From UBA3537 sp965658025 (GTDB taxonomy: Bacteria; Bacteroidota; Bacteroidia; Flavobacteriales; Flavobacteriaceae), in assembly GCA_965658025.1 (NCBI GenBank), contig CBFHQL010000008.1, forward strand, positions 1 to 64,000: a DNA stretch of 64,000 bases. The letters run 5' to 3'. Position numbers and translations under genes: made by a program. How positions within the stretch are numbered: the stretch's first letter is position 1; each line of letters starts with the position of its first letter. The notes beneath the pieces were generated by a model, which did not search any database, was not told the DNA's origin, and worked only from the letters and a program-made list of their open reading frames with translations. Positions 38,451 through 48,078 of the stretch are shown piece after piece.

Positions 38451-38484
38451 AGACAATAGCTTAAGGCATTTTGCTTAAAGCTAA

Positions 38485-38760
38485 TTAAACAATAGCGAGA
38501 ATATCGCTTTCTCGCATGATTAAATAATCTTGACCATCAAGTTTTAGTTCCGTACCAGAATACTTTCCATACAGGACTGTATCGCCAACACTAACGGTCA
38601 TTTTTTCGTCTTTTGTGCCATTGCCTACCGCAACAACTTTTCCTTTTTGTGGCTTCTCTTTGGCGTTATCAGGAATGATAATCCCAGAAGCAGTTTTGGT
38701 TTCTGCAGCCATAGGTTCAACAAGAACTCTATCTGCTAAAGGTTTAATGTTTAAAGCCAT
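38485..38760 (-). CDS. groS: 10-kDa co-chaperonin GroES
   Basis: A 91-residue co-chaperonin with KPLADRVLVEP at the start and the GKYSGTELKLDGQDYLIMRESDILA C-terminal half. It caps GroEL. A possible promoter lies upstream on the minus strand (TTTG, 17 bases, TAATTTAT) but the -7 part is imperfect. Confidence 0.97.
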   Translation of the reverse strand: MALNIKPLADRVLVEPMAAETKTASGIIIPDNAKEKPQKGKVVAVGNGTKDEKMTVSVGDTVLYGKYSGTELKLDGQDYLIMRESDILAIV

Positions 38761-38841
38761 ACTTTTTTTTTAAGTTGAATTAATGGTTTATAAATTACTA
38801 AAATTGTGCCATTACAAATGAAACTGACAAACTTTCAGTAG

Positions 38842-38875
38842 AAAAAAAAATGTCAACTTTATGTTGACATTTTTT
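38842..38875. terminator. Terminator between secG and groES
   Basis: A-run, TGTCAAC, loop TTTAT, GTTGACA, T-run. It lies 18 bases after the secG stop on the minus strand and separates the secG transcript from groES. Confidence 0.85.
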
Positions 38876-38892
38876 ATGAATAGTTATACGTT

Positions 38893-39243
38893 TTATTCAG
38901 ATTCTTCACTGGTATCGTCAGTCAGTGGAATGTTCTCAGCAGGCGTTTCAACAGCTGGTGTTGAGGTGCTTTCTGGGTCTAATGCTTTAGATTCTAACTC
39001 ACCTTCAGAACCGCCAATTGCTAGGTTTGAAAGCAGGATTAGAGCCAATAATAAGGTTGCAAGTGCCCAAGTACTTTTATCTAAAAAATCTGTTGTTTTT
39101 TTGACACCACCAAGTTGTTGGCCACCACCACCGCCAAATGAAGAAGATAGTCCGCCACCTTTTGGATTTTGTACCATAATCACTACGACCAATAAAAATG
39201 CGACGATGACTATTAATACCAAAAATATTGAAAACGTGCTCAT
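38893..39243 (-). CDS. secG: Preprotein translocase subunit SecG
   Basis: A 116-residue membrane protein with two membrane segments (about 4-22 and 55-75) joined by the glycine-rich SecG loop (NPKGGGLSSSFGGGGGQQ). The acidic C-terminal tail is long compared with E. coli but normal in flavobacteria. It overlaps the upstream TPR gene by 4 bases. Confidence 0.93.
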   Translation of the reverse strand: MSTFSIFLVLIVIVAFLLVVVIMVQNPKGGGLSSSFGGGGGQQLGGVKKTTDFLDKSTWALATLLLALILLSNLAIGGSEGELESKALDPESTSTPAVETPAENIPLTDDTSEESE

Positions 39244-40058
39244 GAGTTTTTATTTTTTTCTTGTAATTGTTTTATAGCTTTAATTTGGTCTGCAAATAAA
39301 CTACTTTTTTCTGGATATTTCAAACTTAAAATGGTGTAGGATTGAATTGCTCTTTCGTAGTTTTTTTGTTCCACATAAATTCGTGCCAAGGTTTCTGTCA
39401 TCAGTTGTTCGGGATCTGAAGTTTGGTTTTCAGCAATATTTTCTAAAACACGATCGCCCTTTACTGGCTTTATTTTTGGATTTTTAGAGATGAAGGCATC
39501 GATCAAGTCAAAGTTTTTGGTTTGTTTACTGGTTGGTTTTTTCTCGTCATTGGTGCGATCAATTGGTTTTATTGTTGTCAATTGTAACCATTGAGAAAAG
39601 GAGTGGGTGTCTTGTTTGTCAAAATTCAGTGGTGCACCTATATTCAGGATTTCAGAAGCATTTTCTTCTGATTCATTCTTGTTTTCTTCAACTTTAGTTT
39701 CAATATTTTGCGTAACTGATGTTCCCTGAGCTTGACTAGAAATGTCTTGAAAATCGCTGACTTCCAGCATTTTGAGCCCTTCGTGGTTGTTTTTTATTTG
39801 TTCCGAAACTATGTTCTGAAGAAATGTCTCAGAGGTAATAAAATCAAATAATATGCTGCGGTCTGTAGTGTACGCTGCGGTAGTTTTTAGGGCTTTGTTG
39901 TACTTGTAGCTATCGTTGTCTTTTAGGGATTTTAAATGCAATGCTCGTACTGATTGGAAGTAAGGAAATTCTTCAACAATCGCTTTAATAGACGGCAGAT
40001 GTTTCTTTTTCAAAGTTGAAGGTGAATGAAGTAATTTTGTAAAATTTAATTTATTCAT
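39240..40058 (-). CDS. Tetratricopeptide-repeat protein of unknown function
   Basis: A 272-residue protein. The N-terminal half contains an LPSIKAIVEEFPYFQSVRAL motif found in flavobacterial proteins beside lptE; the C-terminal part (about 220-265) has one clear TPR (ETLARIYVEQKNYERAIQSYTILSLKYPEKS, spread over positions 223-253). It lies between lptE and secG in a tight operon (2-base gap and 4-base overlap). A role in envelope assembly would be inference only. Confidence 0.75.
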   Translation of the reverse strand: MNKLNFTKLLHSPSTLKKKHLPSIKAIVEEFPYFQSVRALHLKSLKDNDSYKYNKALKTTAAYTTDRSILFDFITSETFLQNIVSEQIKNNHEGLKMLEVSDFQDISSQAQGTSVTQNIETKVEENKNESEENASEILNIGAPLNFDKQDTHSFSQWLQLTTIKPIDRTNDEKKPTSKQTKNFDLIDAFISKNPKIKPVKGDRVLENIAENQTSDPEQLMTETLARIYVEQKNYERAIQSYTILSLKYPEKSSLFADQIKAIKQLQEKNKNS

Positions 40059-40059
40059 A

Positions 40060-40572
40060 CTACCAATTTGCTAGTGATGCATTTATTATATCTTGCGTTA
40101 GACGATCATAAATTTCTGTGATGGCGGTTGTTTTTTGTGCACCAATAAGTTGAGCACTTCCAGAGTAGTCGTAAAAAAATGAAAACCGTTTTTCAAAATC
40201 AGCTTCTTCGTCGTTTGTGTTTATAAAACGAACGTTTACAGAAATTGTCAATCTGTTTTGAGCCGCTGTATTGCTTGCTGTTGCCGTGGTTGGTGATATG
40301 CGGTATTCTGTAATTTCCCCTTCATAAATGATGTCGCCATTAGATTTTACAAGATCTAAATTGGTTTGATTCAATATGATGTCTTGAAGTGCTAAGGTAA
40401 AATCGCGCTCAATTCCAGGTTCAATAAGCGCAGCGGTATTTTGAAAATAATTGACTTGGAATGTTTTAGTCTCACTATCAATAGAAATCCCAGTAAATGA
40501 GTAAGCTCCACACCCAACGTAGGTAGTGAAAACTCCAAACAAAAAAACTGTGCGTAGCGCTTTATAAATCAT
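40060..40572 (-). CDS. lptE: LPS-assembly lipoprotein LptE
   Basis: A 170-residue lipoprotein with lipidation cysteine C21 (VGCGAYSFTG). The NYFQNTAALIEPGIERDF and ITEIYDRLTQDIINAS segments match bacteroidete LptE, the plug of the LptD outer-membrane LPS translocon. It overlaps the sigma-54 activator gene by 11 bases. Confidence 0.87.
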   Translation of the reverse strand: MIYKALRTVFLFGVFTTYVGCGAYSFTGISIDSETKTFQVNYFQNTAALIEPGIERDFTLALQDIILNQTNLDLVKSNGDIIYEGEITEYRISPTTATASNTAAQNRLTISVNVRFINTNDEEADFEKRFSFFYDYSGSAQLIGAQKTTAITEIYDRLTQDIINASLANW

Positions 40573-41824
40573 ATTGCTTTATTTTTCTGTACAGCGTGCG
40601 TTCCGAAATCCCTAGCTCATCTGCGGCAAGTTTTCGTTTTCCATTGTGCCGTTCCAAAGATTTTTTTATTAATTCTATTTCTTTTTCATGTAAAGATAAG
40701 GTTTCTTCCTCTTCCTCAACGTCTTCTATAAAATCGAATTTTTCTTCGGGTTCTATAATTTCGATAGGCGATTTACTGGTGTTGTGTTCCGAAAGCGATA
40801 AAAATTGATCTTCATTCTGAGTGTTTCCAGCAGATTGATCGTTGTATATCTTTTGTATTAAGCGTTCATTTTTCTCTTGAACATCTTTATAATTGTCATT
40901 TTGCATGAGTTCCATGGTGAGTTTTTTGAGGTCATTCAAATCACTTTTCATATCAAACAGAACCTTATATAAAATTTCACGTTCTGTACTGAAATCAGTT
41001 GCTGTTTTTTCTTTTTTGATCACTGCAGGGAGTTGACTTCCAAAATCGGGCAAATAACTTCTAAGGGTTTGTGCATCAATTATTCTAGAAGATTCGAGTA
41101 CAGAGATTTGCTCGGCTACATTGCGCAACTGACGTATGTTTCCCGACCAGCGGTAATTTTGTAGCAATTGAACAGCATCATCATCCAAACGAATGGTTGG
41201 CATTTTGTATTTCAAAGCAAAGTCACTCGAGAATTTTCTGAACAGTAAGTGAATATCTTCTTTTCTTTTTCGTAGTGCAGGAATGGGAATCTCGATGGTG
41301 CTTAAACGATAATACAAATCTTCGCGAAATTTTTCTTTTTCTATGGCTTCAAACATATTGACATTTGTTGCCGCCACAATACGGACATCTGTTTTTTGAA
41401 CTTTACTCGATCCCACTTTAATGAATTCTCCATTTTCGAGGACGCGTAATAAACGCACCTGTGTTGTGAGTGGAAGTTCGCCTACTTCGTCCAAGAAGAT
41501 GGTACCCCCATCGGCGACTTCAAAATAGCCAGAGCGTGTTTGTGTAGCTCCTGTAAACGCCCCTTTTTCGTGCCCAAAAAGTTCACTATCAATAGTGCCT
41601 TCTGGAATGGCGCCACAATTTACAGCAATGTATTTCCCATGTTTTCGGTGCGATAGTTGGTGGATAATTTTTGGAATCACTTCTTTTCCAACACCACTTT
41701 CTCCAGTAACCAAAACAGAAATATCTGTTGGTGCCACTTGAATTGCTTTTTCAATGGCACGATTGAGGCCTTTGTCGTTGCCGATGATGCCAAAGCGTTG
41801 TTTTATAGATTGAACGGTTTCCAT
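40562..41824 (-). CDS. Sigma-54-dependent transcriptional activator, receiver-less
   Basis: A 420-residue activator made of an AAA+ domain that starts almost at residue 1 and a C-terminal Fis-type HTH (about 395-420, KLAADELGISERTLYRKIKQ). Walker A is GESGVGKE (41-48), the sigma-54 contact loop is GAFTGA (88-93), Walker B is near 106-113. No sensory domain precedes the ATPase, so activity may be controlled by expression or a partner. An acidic linker (about 330-385) separates it from the HTH. It lies between miaB and lptE. Confidence 0.9.
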   Translation of the reverse strand: METVQSIKQRFGIIGNDKGLNRAIEKAIQVAPTDISVLVTGESGVGKEVIPKIIHQLSHRKHGKYIAVNCGAIPEGTIDSELFGHEKGAFTGATQTRSGYFEVADGGTIFLDEVGELPLTTQVRLLRVLENGEFIKVGSSKVQKTDVRIVAATNVNMFEAIEKEKFREDLYYRLSTIEIPIPALRKRKEDIHLLFRKFSSDFALKYKMPTIRLDDDAVQLLQNYRWSGNIRQLRNVAEQISVLESSRIIDAQTLRSYLPDFGSQLPAVIKKEKTATDFSTEREILYKVLFDMKSDLNDLKKLTMELMQNDNYKDVQEKNERLIQKIYNDQSAGNTQNEDQFLSLSEHNTSKSPIEIIEPEEKFDFIEDVEEEEETLSLHEKEIELIKKSLERHNGKRKLAADELGISERTLYRKIKQYDL

Positions 41825-41827
41825 AAT

Positions 41828-43273
41828 TTACATGTTTTTTGAATACCCAATAGCTTTTCCTTTAAGTGTTGCACTTGTACAATCTTCAATTTTAACGAGT
41901 ACAAAATCTCCTACTTTGTACTGTTCTTTTGGAAATACCACAGTAGTATTTTGTGGATTTCTACCAGACCACTCAGCATCCGATTTCTTGGATGTTTTTT
42001 CGATAAGGACTTCGGTTACTTGATTTAAATATGCTTGACTTCTTATTAAGCTGTGTTGTTGTTGCAGTTCCACAACTTCACTCAAGCGTCGTTTTTTTAC
42101 AGCTTCTGGGATGTCATCTTCCATTTTGCGTTCTGCCAAGGTACCTGGACGCTCCGAGTAGGCAAACATATAACCAAAACTGTATTTTACATATTCCATC
42201 AAACTCAGTGTATCTTTGTGGTCTTCTTCAGTTTCTGTAGGAAAGCCACAAATCATGTCGTGCGAGATGGCACAATCGGGTAAATATTTTTTTATATTGT
42301 CTATTAGTTCAAAATATTCAGCACGTGTATGCTGGCGGTTCATATGCTTAAGAATACGGTCGCTTCCGCTTTGTACGGGGAGATGGATATAGTTGCAAAT
42401 GTTGTCGTATTTCGCCATAGTTTTAATCACATCCAAAGACATATCTTGTGGATTTGAAGTGGAAAAGCGAAAACGCATTTTGGGTTGAGCTTTAGCGCAA
42501 AGCTCAAGTAAAGCTGCAAAATCTACTGCTGTAGCTTTTTGTAGATCAGATGCTTTTGCAAAATCTTTTTTCATTCCGCCTCCATACCATAGAAAACTAT
42601 CTACATTTTGCCCCAGCAGAGTAACTTCTTTAAATCCTTTTTGTGCTAAGTCATTAATTTCTTCCAAAATACTTTGAGGATCTCGACTGCGTTCTCGACC
42701 TCTTGTGAAGGGCACGACACAGAATGTACACATATTGTCGCATCCCCGAGTGATGGAAACAAATGCCGATACCCCATTAGAGTTCAAACGAACAGGAGCA
42801 ATATCTCCATAAGTTTCTTCTTTGGATAGAATGACATTTACAGCATTTCTACCTTCTTCTACTTCTGCAATGAGGTTGGGTAAATCTTTGTAAGCGTCAG
42901 GGCCAACAACAAGATCGACTATCTTTTCTTCTTCCAAAAACTTACTTTTTAAACGTTCGGCCATGCATCCAAGCACACCAACTTTCATTTTTGGATTTTG
43001 TCGTTTTACGGCATTATATTTTTCGAGGCGCTTGCGCACTGTTTGTTCAGCTTTATCGCGGATAGAGCAAGTATTGACCAACACTAAATCGGCATCTTCT
43101 AGTTGAGATGTCGTGTTGAACCCCTCTTTTTGAAGAATAGAAGCCACGATTTCGCTGTCGCTAAAATTCATTTGACACCCATAGCTTTCAATAAAAAGTT
43201 TTTTCGTATTCTCTGGCTTTGAAACCAAATTCAGCGAGGAACCTTGTTTATTTTCGTCAATTACTTTCTCCAT
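41828..43273 (-). CDS. miaB: tRNA-2-methylthio-N6-dimethylallyladenosine synthase
   Basis: A 481-residue radical-SAM methylthiotransferase that modifies A37 of tRNAs reading UNN codons. The N-terminal cluster cysteines are in YGCQMN, VNTCSI and GCMAE, the radical-SAM motif is CDNMCTFC, and a TRAM domain ends the protein. I start at ATG 43273 (MEKVIDENKQG), which matches homologues and lies 28 bases after a consensus promoter; an ATG at 43309 would lie at the transcription start. Confidence 0.94.
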   Translation of the reverse strand: MEKVIDENKQGSSLNLVSKPENTKKLFIESYGCQMNFSDSEIVASILQKEGFNTTSQLEDADLVLVNTCSIRDKAEQTVRKRLEKYNAVKRQNPKMKVGVLGCMAERLKSKFLEEEKIVDLVVGPDAYKDLPNLIAEVEEGRNAVNVILSKEETYGDIAPVRLNSNGVSAFVSITRGCDNMCTFCVVPFTRGRERSRDPQSILEEINDLAQKGFKEVTLLGQNVDSFLWYGGGMKKDFAKASDLQKATAVDFAALLELCAKAQPKMRFRFSTSNPQDMSLDVIKTMAKYDNICNYIHLPVQSGSDRILKHMNRQHTRAEYFELIDNIKKYLPDCAISHDMICGFPTETEEDHKDTLSLMEYVKYSFGYMFAYSERPGTLAERKMEDDIPEAVKKRRLSEVVELQQQHSLIRSQAYLNQVTEVLIEKTSKKSDAEWSGRNPQNTTVVFPKEQYKVGDFVLVKIEDCTSATLKGKAIGYSKNM

Positions 43274-43306
43274 AATTAGTTTTGTGTTCTCTGAACAATT
43301 AGTGTG

Positions 43307-43339
43307 CAAAGATACATTATTTTTCTTTTTTATGACAAA
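43307..43339 (-). promoter_or_regulatory. miaB promoter
   Basis: On the minus strand TTTG (43339-43336), 21 bases, TATCTTTG (43314-43307): an exact consensus promoter. The -33 element lies inside the palindrome at 43332-43346. Confidence 0.75.
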
Positions 43340-43346
43340 GTGTCAT
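43332..43346. promoter_or_regulatory. Palindrome over the miaB -33 element
   Basis: ATGACA-AAG-TGTCAT has perfect 6-bp arms and covers the -33 box of the miaB promoter. It also lies upstream of the divergent membrane-protein gene, so one bound protein could affect both. The regulator is unknown. Confidence 0.45.
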
Positions 43347-43415
43347 GTTTTCTCTATTTCCTTTTGATATGATATAAATTTAGACTTAATTTGAAATTAT
43401 AATTTTTTTTATCTT

Positions 43416-44177
43416 ATGGCATCATTTACAGCACTCACCAAAAAAATTACTGAAGCACCAAGAATCGATTTTGGAGATTTATTCAACGAATCTGTTGCAG
43501 TATTTAAAAAAGTTTGGCTACAAGGATTTATTCTTCAGTTGATATCTATTGTGTTGAGCTTACCGCTCATAATTTTCAATTTCAGTTTTTTATTGGATTC
43601 AGGGTTAGATTCAAATTCCTATGAACCATTAGAGCAATTAATGTATAGTGATTCTATGTTGGAGCAATCAGGGCCAATGATTTTACTGTATTATTTGATG
43701 GTGATTGTTGTAGGTTTTATGTCGTCATTGTTATCCTTTGGTTTTTTCAGAGTGATTAGACAAATGGATGAAGGACAACCTTTTGAAATTTCAAACTTTT
43801 TTTACTTTTTCAACGCAGCAAGAATAAAAAAATCACTTTTATTGATTTTGGCCAATTTTGGTATTGCAGTTTTAGCATTATTGATGTGTGTATTTCCCAT
43901 CTTTTATGTCATGATTCCATTGATGTTTGTAACCCCAATGTTTGTATATAATCCTGAACTCTCAATTTCAGAAATCCTAAAAAGTTCCTTTTCATTGGGG
44001 CATAAAAAGTGGGGGATAACTTTTGCCATAACCATTCTAAACGTTATCACTTTATATATACTTATTTTGCTAACTTGCGGTCTTGGATCATTGTTTTTTA
44101 GTTGCTTTTTACAAATGCCTATTTATGTTTTGTACAAAAAAATCATTTCATTTGAAGACGCTTCAATTCAACAATAA
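43416..44177 (+). CDS. Integral membrane protein of unknown function
   Basis: A 253-residue protein with about five hydrophobic segments (35-58, 90-110, 145-170, 175-190, 205-235). The cytoplasmic start (APRIDFGDLFNESVAVFKKVW) and the pair FKKVW / SLGHKKWG, two short repeats before membrane helices, are typical of a widespread flavobacterial membrane family with no assigned function (some relatives have misleading enzyme names). It is transcribed alone between miaB and topA. Confidence 0.75.
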   Translation: MASFTALTKKITEAPRIDFGDLFNESVAVFKKVWLQGFILQLISIVLSLPLIIFNFSFLLDSGLDSNSYEPLEQLMYSDSMLEQSGPMILLYYLMVIVVGFMSSLLSFGFFRVIRQMDEGQPFEISNFFYFFNAARIKKSLLLILANFGIAVLALLMCVFPIFYVMIPLMFVTPMFVYNPELSISEILKSSFSLGHKKWGITFAITILNVITLYILILLTCGLGSLFFSCFLQMPIYVLYKKIISFEDASIQQ

Positions 44178-44290
44178 CTATCTCTTTTTCAATTAGTTAT
44201 CACGAAAAACCAAAAACACCAAACTCAATTTTTTTTGACATAAAAATTAATTTTGGGAAAAAATTAAAAAACAAAATTGAAAAATTCGAC

Positions 44291-44298
44291 TACATTTG
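44291..44298 (+). promoter_or_regulatory. topA -7 box
   Basis: TACATTTG matches the TAnnTTTG -7 consensus, 20 bases before the topA start codon. No clear TTTG lies at the right distance upstream. Confidence 0.4.
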
Positions 44299-44318
44299 TT
44301 GCCTCAATAAAATAAATT

Positions 44319-46799
44319 ATGGCCAAAAATCTTGTGATTGTCGAGTCGCCCGCAAAGGCAAAAACGATAGAAAAATTTCTTGGGAAAGAATTCAAAGTGG
44401 AGTCTAGTTTCGGACACATTGCCGATTTACCCTCCAAAGAACTCGGTGTAGATGTAGATGGAGATTTCAAACCAAAGTATGAAGTTTCTAAAGACAAAAA
44501 GCCGGTGGTCAAGAAATTAAAAGATTTGGCCAAAAAAGCAGAAATTGTGTGGCTAGCCAGTGATGAAGATCGTGAAGGAGAGGCCATTGCGTGGCATTTA
44601 GCAGAAACCCTCAAGTTGGACAAAGCCAAGACAAAACGTATCGTTTTTCATGAAATCACAAAAACTGCTATCGAAAAAGCAGTACAAAATCCGCGTAATA
44701 TTGATTATGATTTAGTTGATGCACAACAAGCAAGGCGGGTTTTGGATCGAATTGTGGGTTATGAGCTTTCGCCGGTTTTATGGAGAAAAGTCAAGGGAGG
44801 ACTTTCTGCAGGTAGGGTACAGTCTGTTTCTGTGCGTTTAATTGTGGAGCGTGAACGCGAAATACAAGAATTTCAACCAAAGGCCAGTTTTAAGGTGGAT
44901 GCCGAATTTACCACCGCAAAAGGAATCCCTTTTAAAGCTAAACTTTCAAAACCTTTTGATTCTGAACAAGAAGCAAAAATATTTTTAGAATCCAATAAAG
45001 ATGCTGTATTTTCTGTAGCTTCACTTGACAAAAAACCAGCAAAAAAATCACCAGCCCCACCATTTACAACATCAACCCTTCAGCAAGAAGCGGCCAGAAA
45101 ACTTTATTTTTCGGTAAGTAAAACAATGAACATGGCACAACGCTTGTATGAAGCAGGTTTGATAACGTACATGAGAACAGATAGTGTAAATTTATCACAA
45201 GAAGCGCGTAATGCAGCTGCAAAAGAAATTATTTCTGCCTTTGGCGAAAATTACAGCAAAACACGCAATTTCAAAGGGAAATCTAAAGGCGCTCAAGAAG
45301 CACACGAAGCCATTAGGCCAACAAATTTTTCGACGCATTCTGTGAATTTGGAACGCGATCAAGCACGTTTGTACGAACTCATTTGGAAACGTGCTATTGC
45401 CTCTCAGATGAGCGAAGCACAACTCGAGCGAACCAATGTCAAAATTTCGACCCAAAACCACGATAAACTGTTCACAGCCAACGGAGAAGTCATCAAATTT
45501 GATGGATTTCTGAAAGTTTACCTTGAAGGTACAGACGAAGAAAATACCGAACAAGAAGGCATGTTGCCTGCCATGGCATTGAATGAACTTTTGACCAACA
45601 ATTATATTGTAGCTACCGAACGTTTTTCGCGTCCGCCATATCGGTTTACAGAAGCGTCTTTGGTAAAAAAATTGGAAGAGCTTGGTATTGGCCGACCATC
45701 AACATATGCCCCCACAATTTCTACAATCCAAAACAGGAATTATGTAGAGAAAGGAACCGTTGAGGGCAAACAACGCCAATATCGCTTATTGACCTTTAAA
45801 GATAATGTACTAGCAGAAAAAACATTATCAGAAAATTACGGTTCAGATAAAGGCAAGTTGGTGCCTACAGATATAGGAATGATTGTTACCGATTTCTTGG
45901 TGAATCATTTTGAAGCTATTTTGGATTATAATTTTACCGCTAAAGTTGAAGCAGATTTTGATGCTATTGCTTCTGGAAAAGCTGATTGGACAAAAATGAT
46001 GAAAACCTTTTACGGTACTTTTCATCCACAAGTTGAAGATGTACGCGAAAATGCCAACCGTGAATCTGGCGAACGTGTTTTAGGCACAGACCCAGCAACA
46101 GGGCGACAGCTTAGTGTGCGTCTTGGAAAATTCGGACCTATGGCTCAAATAGGAAAAGCGGATGATGAAGAAAAACAGATATTTGCTAGTGTTCCTCCGA
46201 ATTTGCAATTGAGTTCAATTACATTTGAACAAGCGCTTGACTTATTCAAATTACCAAAAGATTTAGGGGTTTATGAAGGTGAAGACGTTTTGGTCAATAA
46301 TGGCCGATTTGGTCCATACGTAAAGCATGGCAAAAAATTTATTTCATTACCAAAAGGTGTCGATCCTTTGAGTGTAGAAATGGATGAAGCTATTGAATTG
46401 ATTAAAGAAAAAGCAAAAGCCGATGCACCAATTTATGAATATGATGGACTTCCAGTTCAGAAAGGGAAAGGCCGTTTTGGGCCGTTCATCAAGTGGAACA
46501 ATATGTTCATCAACGTCAATAAAAAATACGATTGGGACAATCTTTCAGCACAAGATATAGAAACATTAATCAAGGATAAAATTCAGAAAGAAATTGATAA
46601 AATTGTCCATGACTGGGAAGATGAAGGCATCCGTGTAGAAAAAGCACGTTGGGGACGACACAACATCATCAAAGGAAAAACTAAAATAGAACTGCCAAAA
46701 ACTGTAGATGCAGCAAAATTAACCCTAGAAGAAGTTAAGGCAATATTAGATAAGAACGCCTCCAAAAAACCGACAAAAAGACGTAAAAAAAAGAAATAA
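44319..46799 (+). CDS. topA: DNA topoisomerase I
   Basis: An 826-residue type IA topoisomerase. The Toprim domain begins the protein (LVIVESPAKAKTIEKFLG, DEDREGEAIAWHL) and the active tyrosine is in ITYMRTDSVNLS. The C-terminal part has topo_C_Rpt repeats (GRFGPYVKHGKKFISLP and GRFGPFIKW) and a lysine-rich tail in place of the four-cysteine zinc fingers of E. coli. The next gene starts 3 bases after it. Confidence 0.95.
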   Translation: MAKNLVIVESPAKAKTIEKFLGKEFKVESSFGHIADLPSKELGVDVDGDFKPKYEVSKDKKPVVKKLKDLAKKAEIVWLASDEDREGEAIAWHLAETLKLDKAKTKRIVFHEITKTAIEKAVQNPRNIDYDLVDAQQARRVLDRIVGYELSPVLWRKVKGGLSAGRVQSVSVRLIVEREREIQEFQPKASFKVDAEFTTAKGIPFKAKLSKPFDSEQEAKIFLESNKDAVFSVASLDKKPAKKSPAPPFTTSTLQQEAARKLYFSVSKTMNMAQRLYEAGLITYMRTDSVNLSQEARNAAAKEIISAFGENYSKTRNFKGKSKGAQEAHEAIRPTNFSTHSVNLERDQARLYELIWKRAIASQMSEAQLERTNVKISTQNHDKLFTANGEVIKFDGFLKVYLEGTDEENTEQEGMLPAMALNELLTNNYIVATERFSRPPYRFTEASLVKKLEELGIGRPSTYAPTISTIQNRNYVEKGTVEGKQRQYRLLTFKDNVLAEKTLSENYGSDKGKLVPTDIGMIVTDFLVNHFEAILDYNFTAKVEADFDAIASGKADWTKMMKTFYGTFHPQVEDVRENANRESGERVLGTDPATGRQLSVRLGKFGPMAQIGKADDEEKQIFASVPPNLQLSSITFEQALDLFKLPKDLGVYEGEDVLVNNGRFGPYVKHGKKFISLPKGVDPLSVEMDEAIELIKEKAKADAPIYEYDGLPVQKGKGRFGPFIKWNNMFINVNKKYDWDNLSAQDIETLIKDKIQKEIDKIVHDWEDEGIRVEKARWGRHNIIKGKTKIELPKTVDAAKLTLEEVKAILDKNASKKPTKRRKKKK

Positions 46800-46802
46800 T
46801 CA

Positions 46803-47960
46803 ATGGATTTTAGTACACTTTTTCCAATTTCAGATCGATTGTTAGAATCTGTCGAGTTGTCTCATTATCAGTCTCTTGGAAGAAAGCTAAAACTACATAC
46901 AGCCCATTCTATTCCTGATTTAAGCGCTACACGTATCGCAATTTTTGGTGTTTTGGAAACTAGAAATGCCATAGATCACATTGGCGAATCTTTTGAGTTG
47001 ATTGAAGTTCGAAAAGCATTTTATTCATTGTTTCCTGGGAACTGGAATACAGAGATTGCAGATTTAGGAGATTTGATCCCTGGAGCTAGTGTAGAAGACA
47101 CTTACTTTGCCGCAACAGAGCTCATTCAGGCATTGCTTCAACAAAAAATTATACCCGTTGTGCTTGGTGGAAGCCAAGATATCACATATGCCAATTATCG
47201 TGCTTACGATGCTATAAAACCAATGATTAATGTGGTAAATATTGATAAAAGTTTTGATTTGGGCGATTCGTCCAAACCCATCACAAATTCAAGTTATTTG
47301 GGGAAAGTAATTTTAGAAAAACCCTACAACTTGTTTAATTACACAGCTTTGGGGTACCAAACCTATTTCAACGCTCAAGAAGAGATAGATTTGATGGAAA
47401 AACTTTATTTTGAATACTACCGTTTAGGGGACATCAATAAGAACATCAAAACGGTTGAACCTGCTCTTCGTGATGCCGATTTGGTGACCATTGACTTGAA
47501 TTCTGTCAAATCATCGGAGGTAAGTGTGAAACAAAAGTTTTCGCCCAATGGTTTTGATGGAAAAGAAATATGCGCCATTTCACGTTATGCAGGAATCAGT
47601 AATCGGGTATCATCATTTGGAATTTATGAATATAATCCTTCCCCAGATGATGAAGCTACATCGATGCTTATCGCTCAAATGATATGGTATTTTATTGAAG
47701 GTTTTAATTGTCGTGTTCAAGACGATAATTTCGAAAATACAGAGGATTTTAATAAATATACCGTATTGGTAGAGGGGCAAGAATTAGTATTTTATAAAAG
47801 TTTAAAAACAGGACGTTGGTGGATTCAAACCCCATTTTTATCGTTTTCCAATACTAAACAAAAAAAATACTCGTTATTAGCCTGTATGCATGAAGATTAC
47901 GAGCAAGCAACCAAGGGATATATTCCAGAGCGCTGGTATAAGGCATGTAAAAAGCAATAA
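46803..47960 (+). CDS. Arginase-fold protein with degenerate metal site
   Basis: A 385-residue ureohydrolase-fold protein (arginase/formiminoglutamase family) that has lost half of the binuclear manganese ligands. GGDHS is GGSQD (Q125 for His), DAHxD is D148-K-S-F-D152 (His to Ser), and the DxDxxDP motif is D231-L-N233 (second Asp to Asn). It is therefore probably not a normal hydrolase. It is packed between topA and gldK, a position I believe is conserved in related bacteria, which hints at a link with the secretion/gliding genes. That link is inference. Confidence 0.82.
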   Translation: MDFSTLFPISDRLLESVELSHYQSLGRKLKLHTAHSIPDLSATRIAIFGVLETRNAIDHIGESFELIEVRKAFYSLFPGNWNTEIADLGDLIPGASVEDTYFAATELIQALLQQKIIPVVLGGSQDITYANYRAYDAIKPMINVVNIDKSFDLGDSSKPITNSSYLGKVILEKPYNLFNYTALGYQTYFNAQEEIDLMEKLYFEYYRLGDINKNIKTVEPALRDADLVTIDLNSVKSSEVSVKQKFSPNGFDGKEICAISRYAGISNRVSSFGIYEYNPSPDDEATSMLIAQMIWYFIEGFNCRVQDDNFENTEDFNKYTVLVEGQELVFYKSLKTGRWWIQTPFLSFSNTKQKKYSLLACMHEDYEQATKGYIPERWYKACKKQ

Positions 47961-48078
47961 ATAGATATAGTTTAAGCTTTTATTAAGATTATTCAACTAA
48001 AAAAAGTTGTAATTCTAAAAATATATAAATAAGTTTACGAACTTTAAATTACAGAGGGCAACCTCAATTGACATACTT

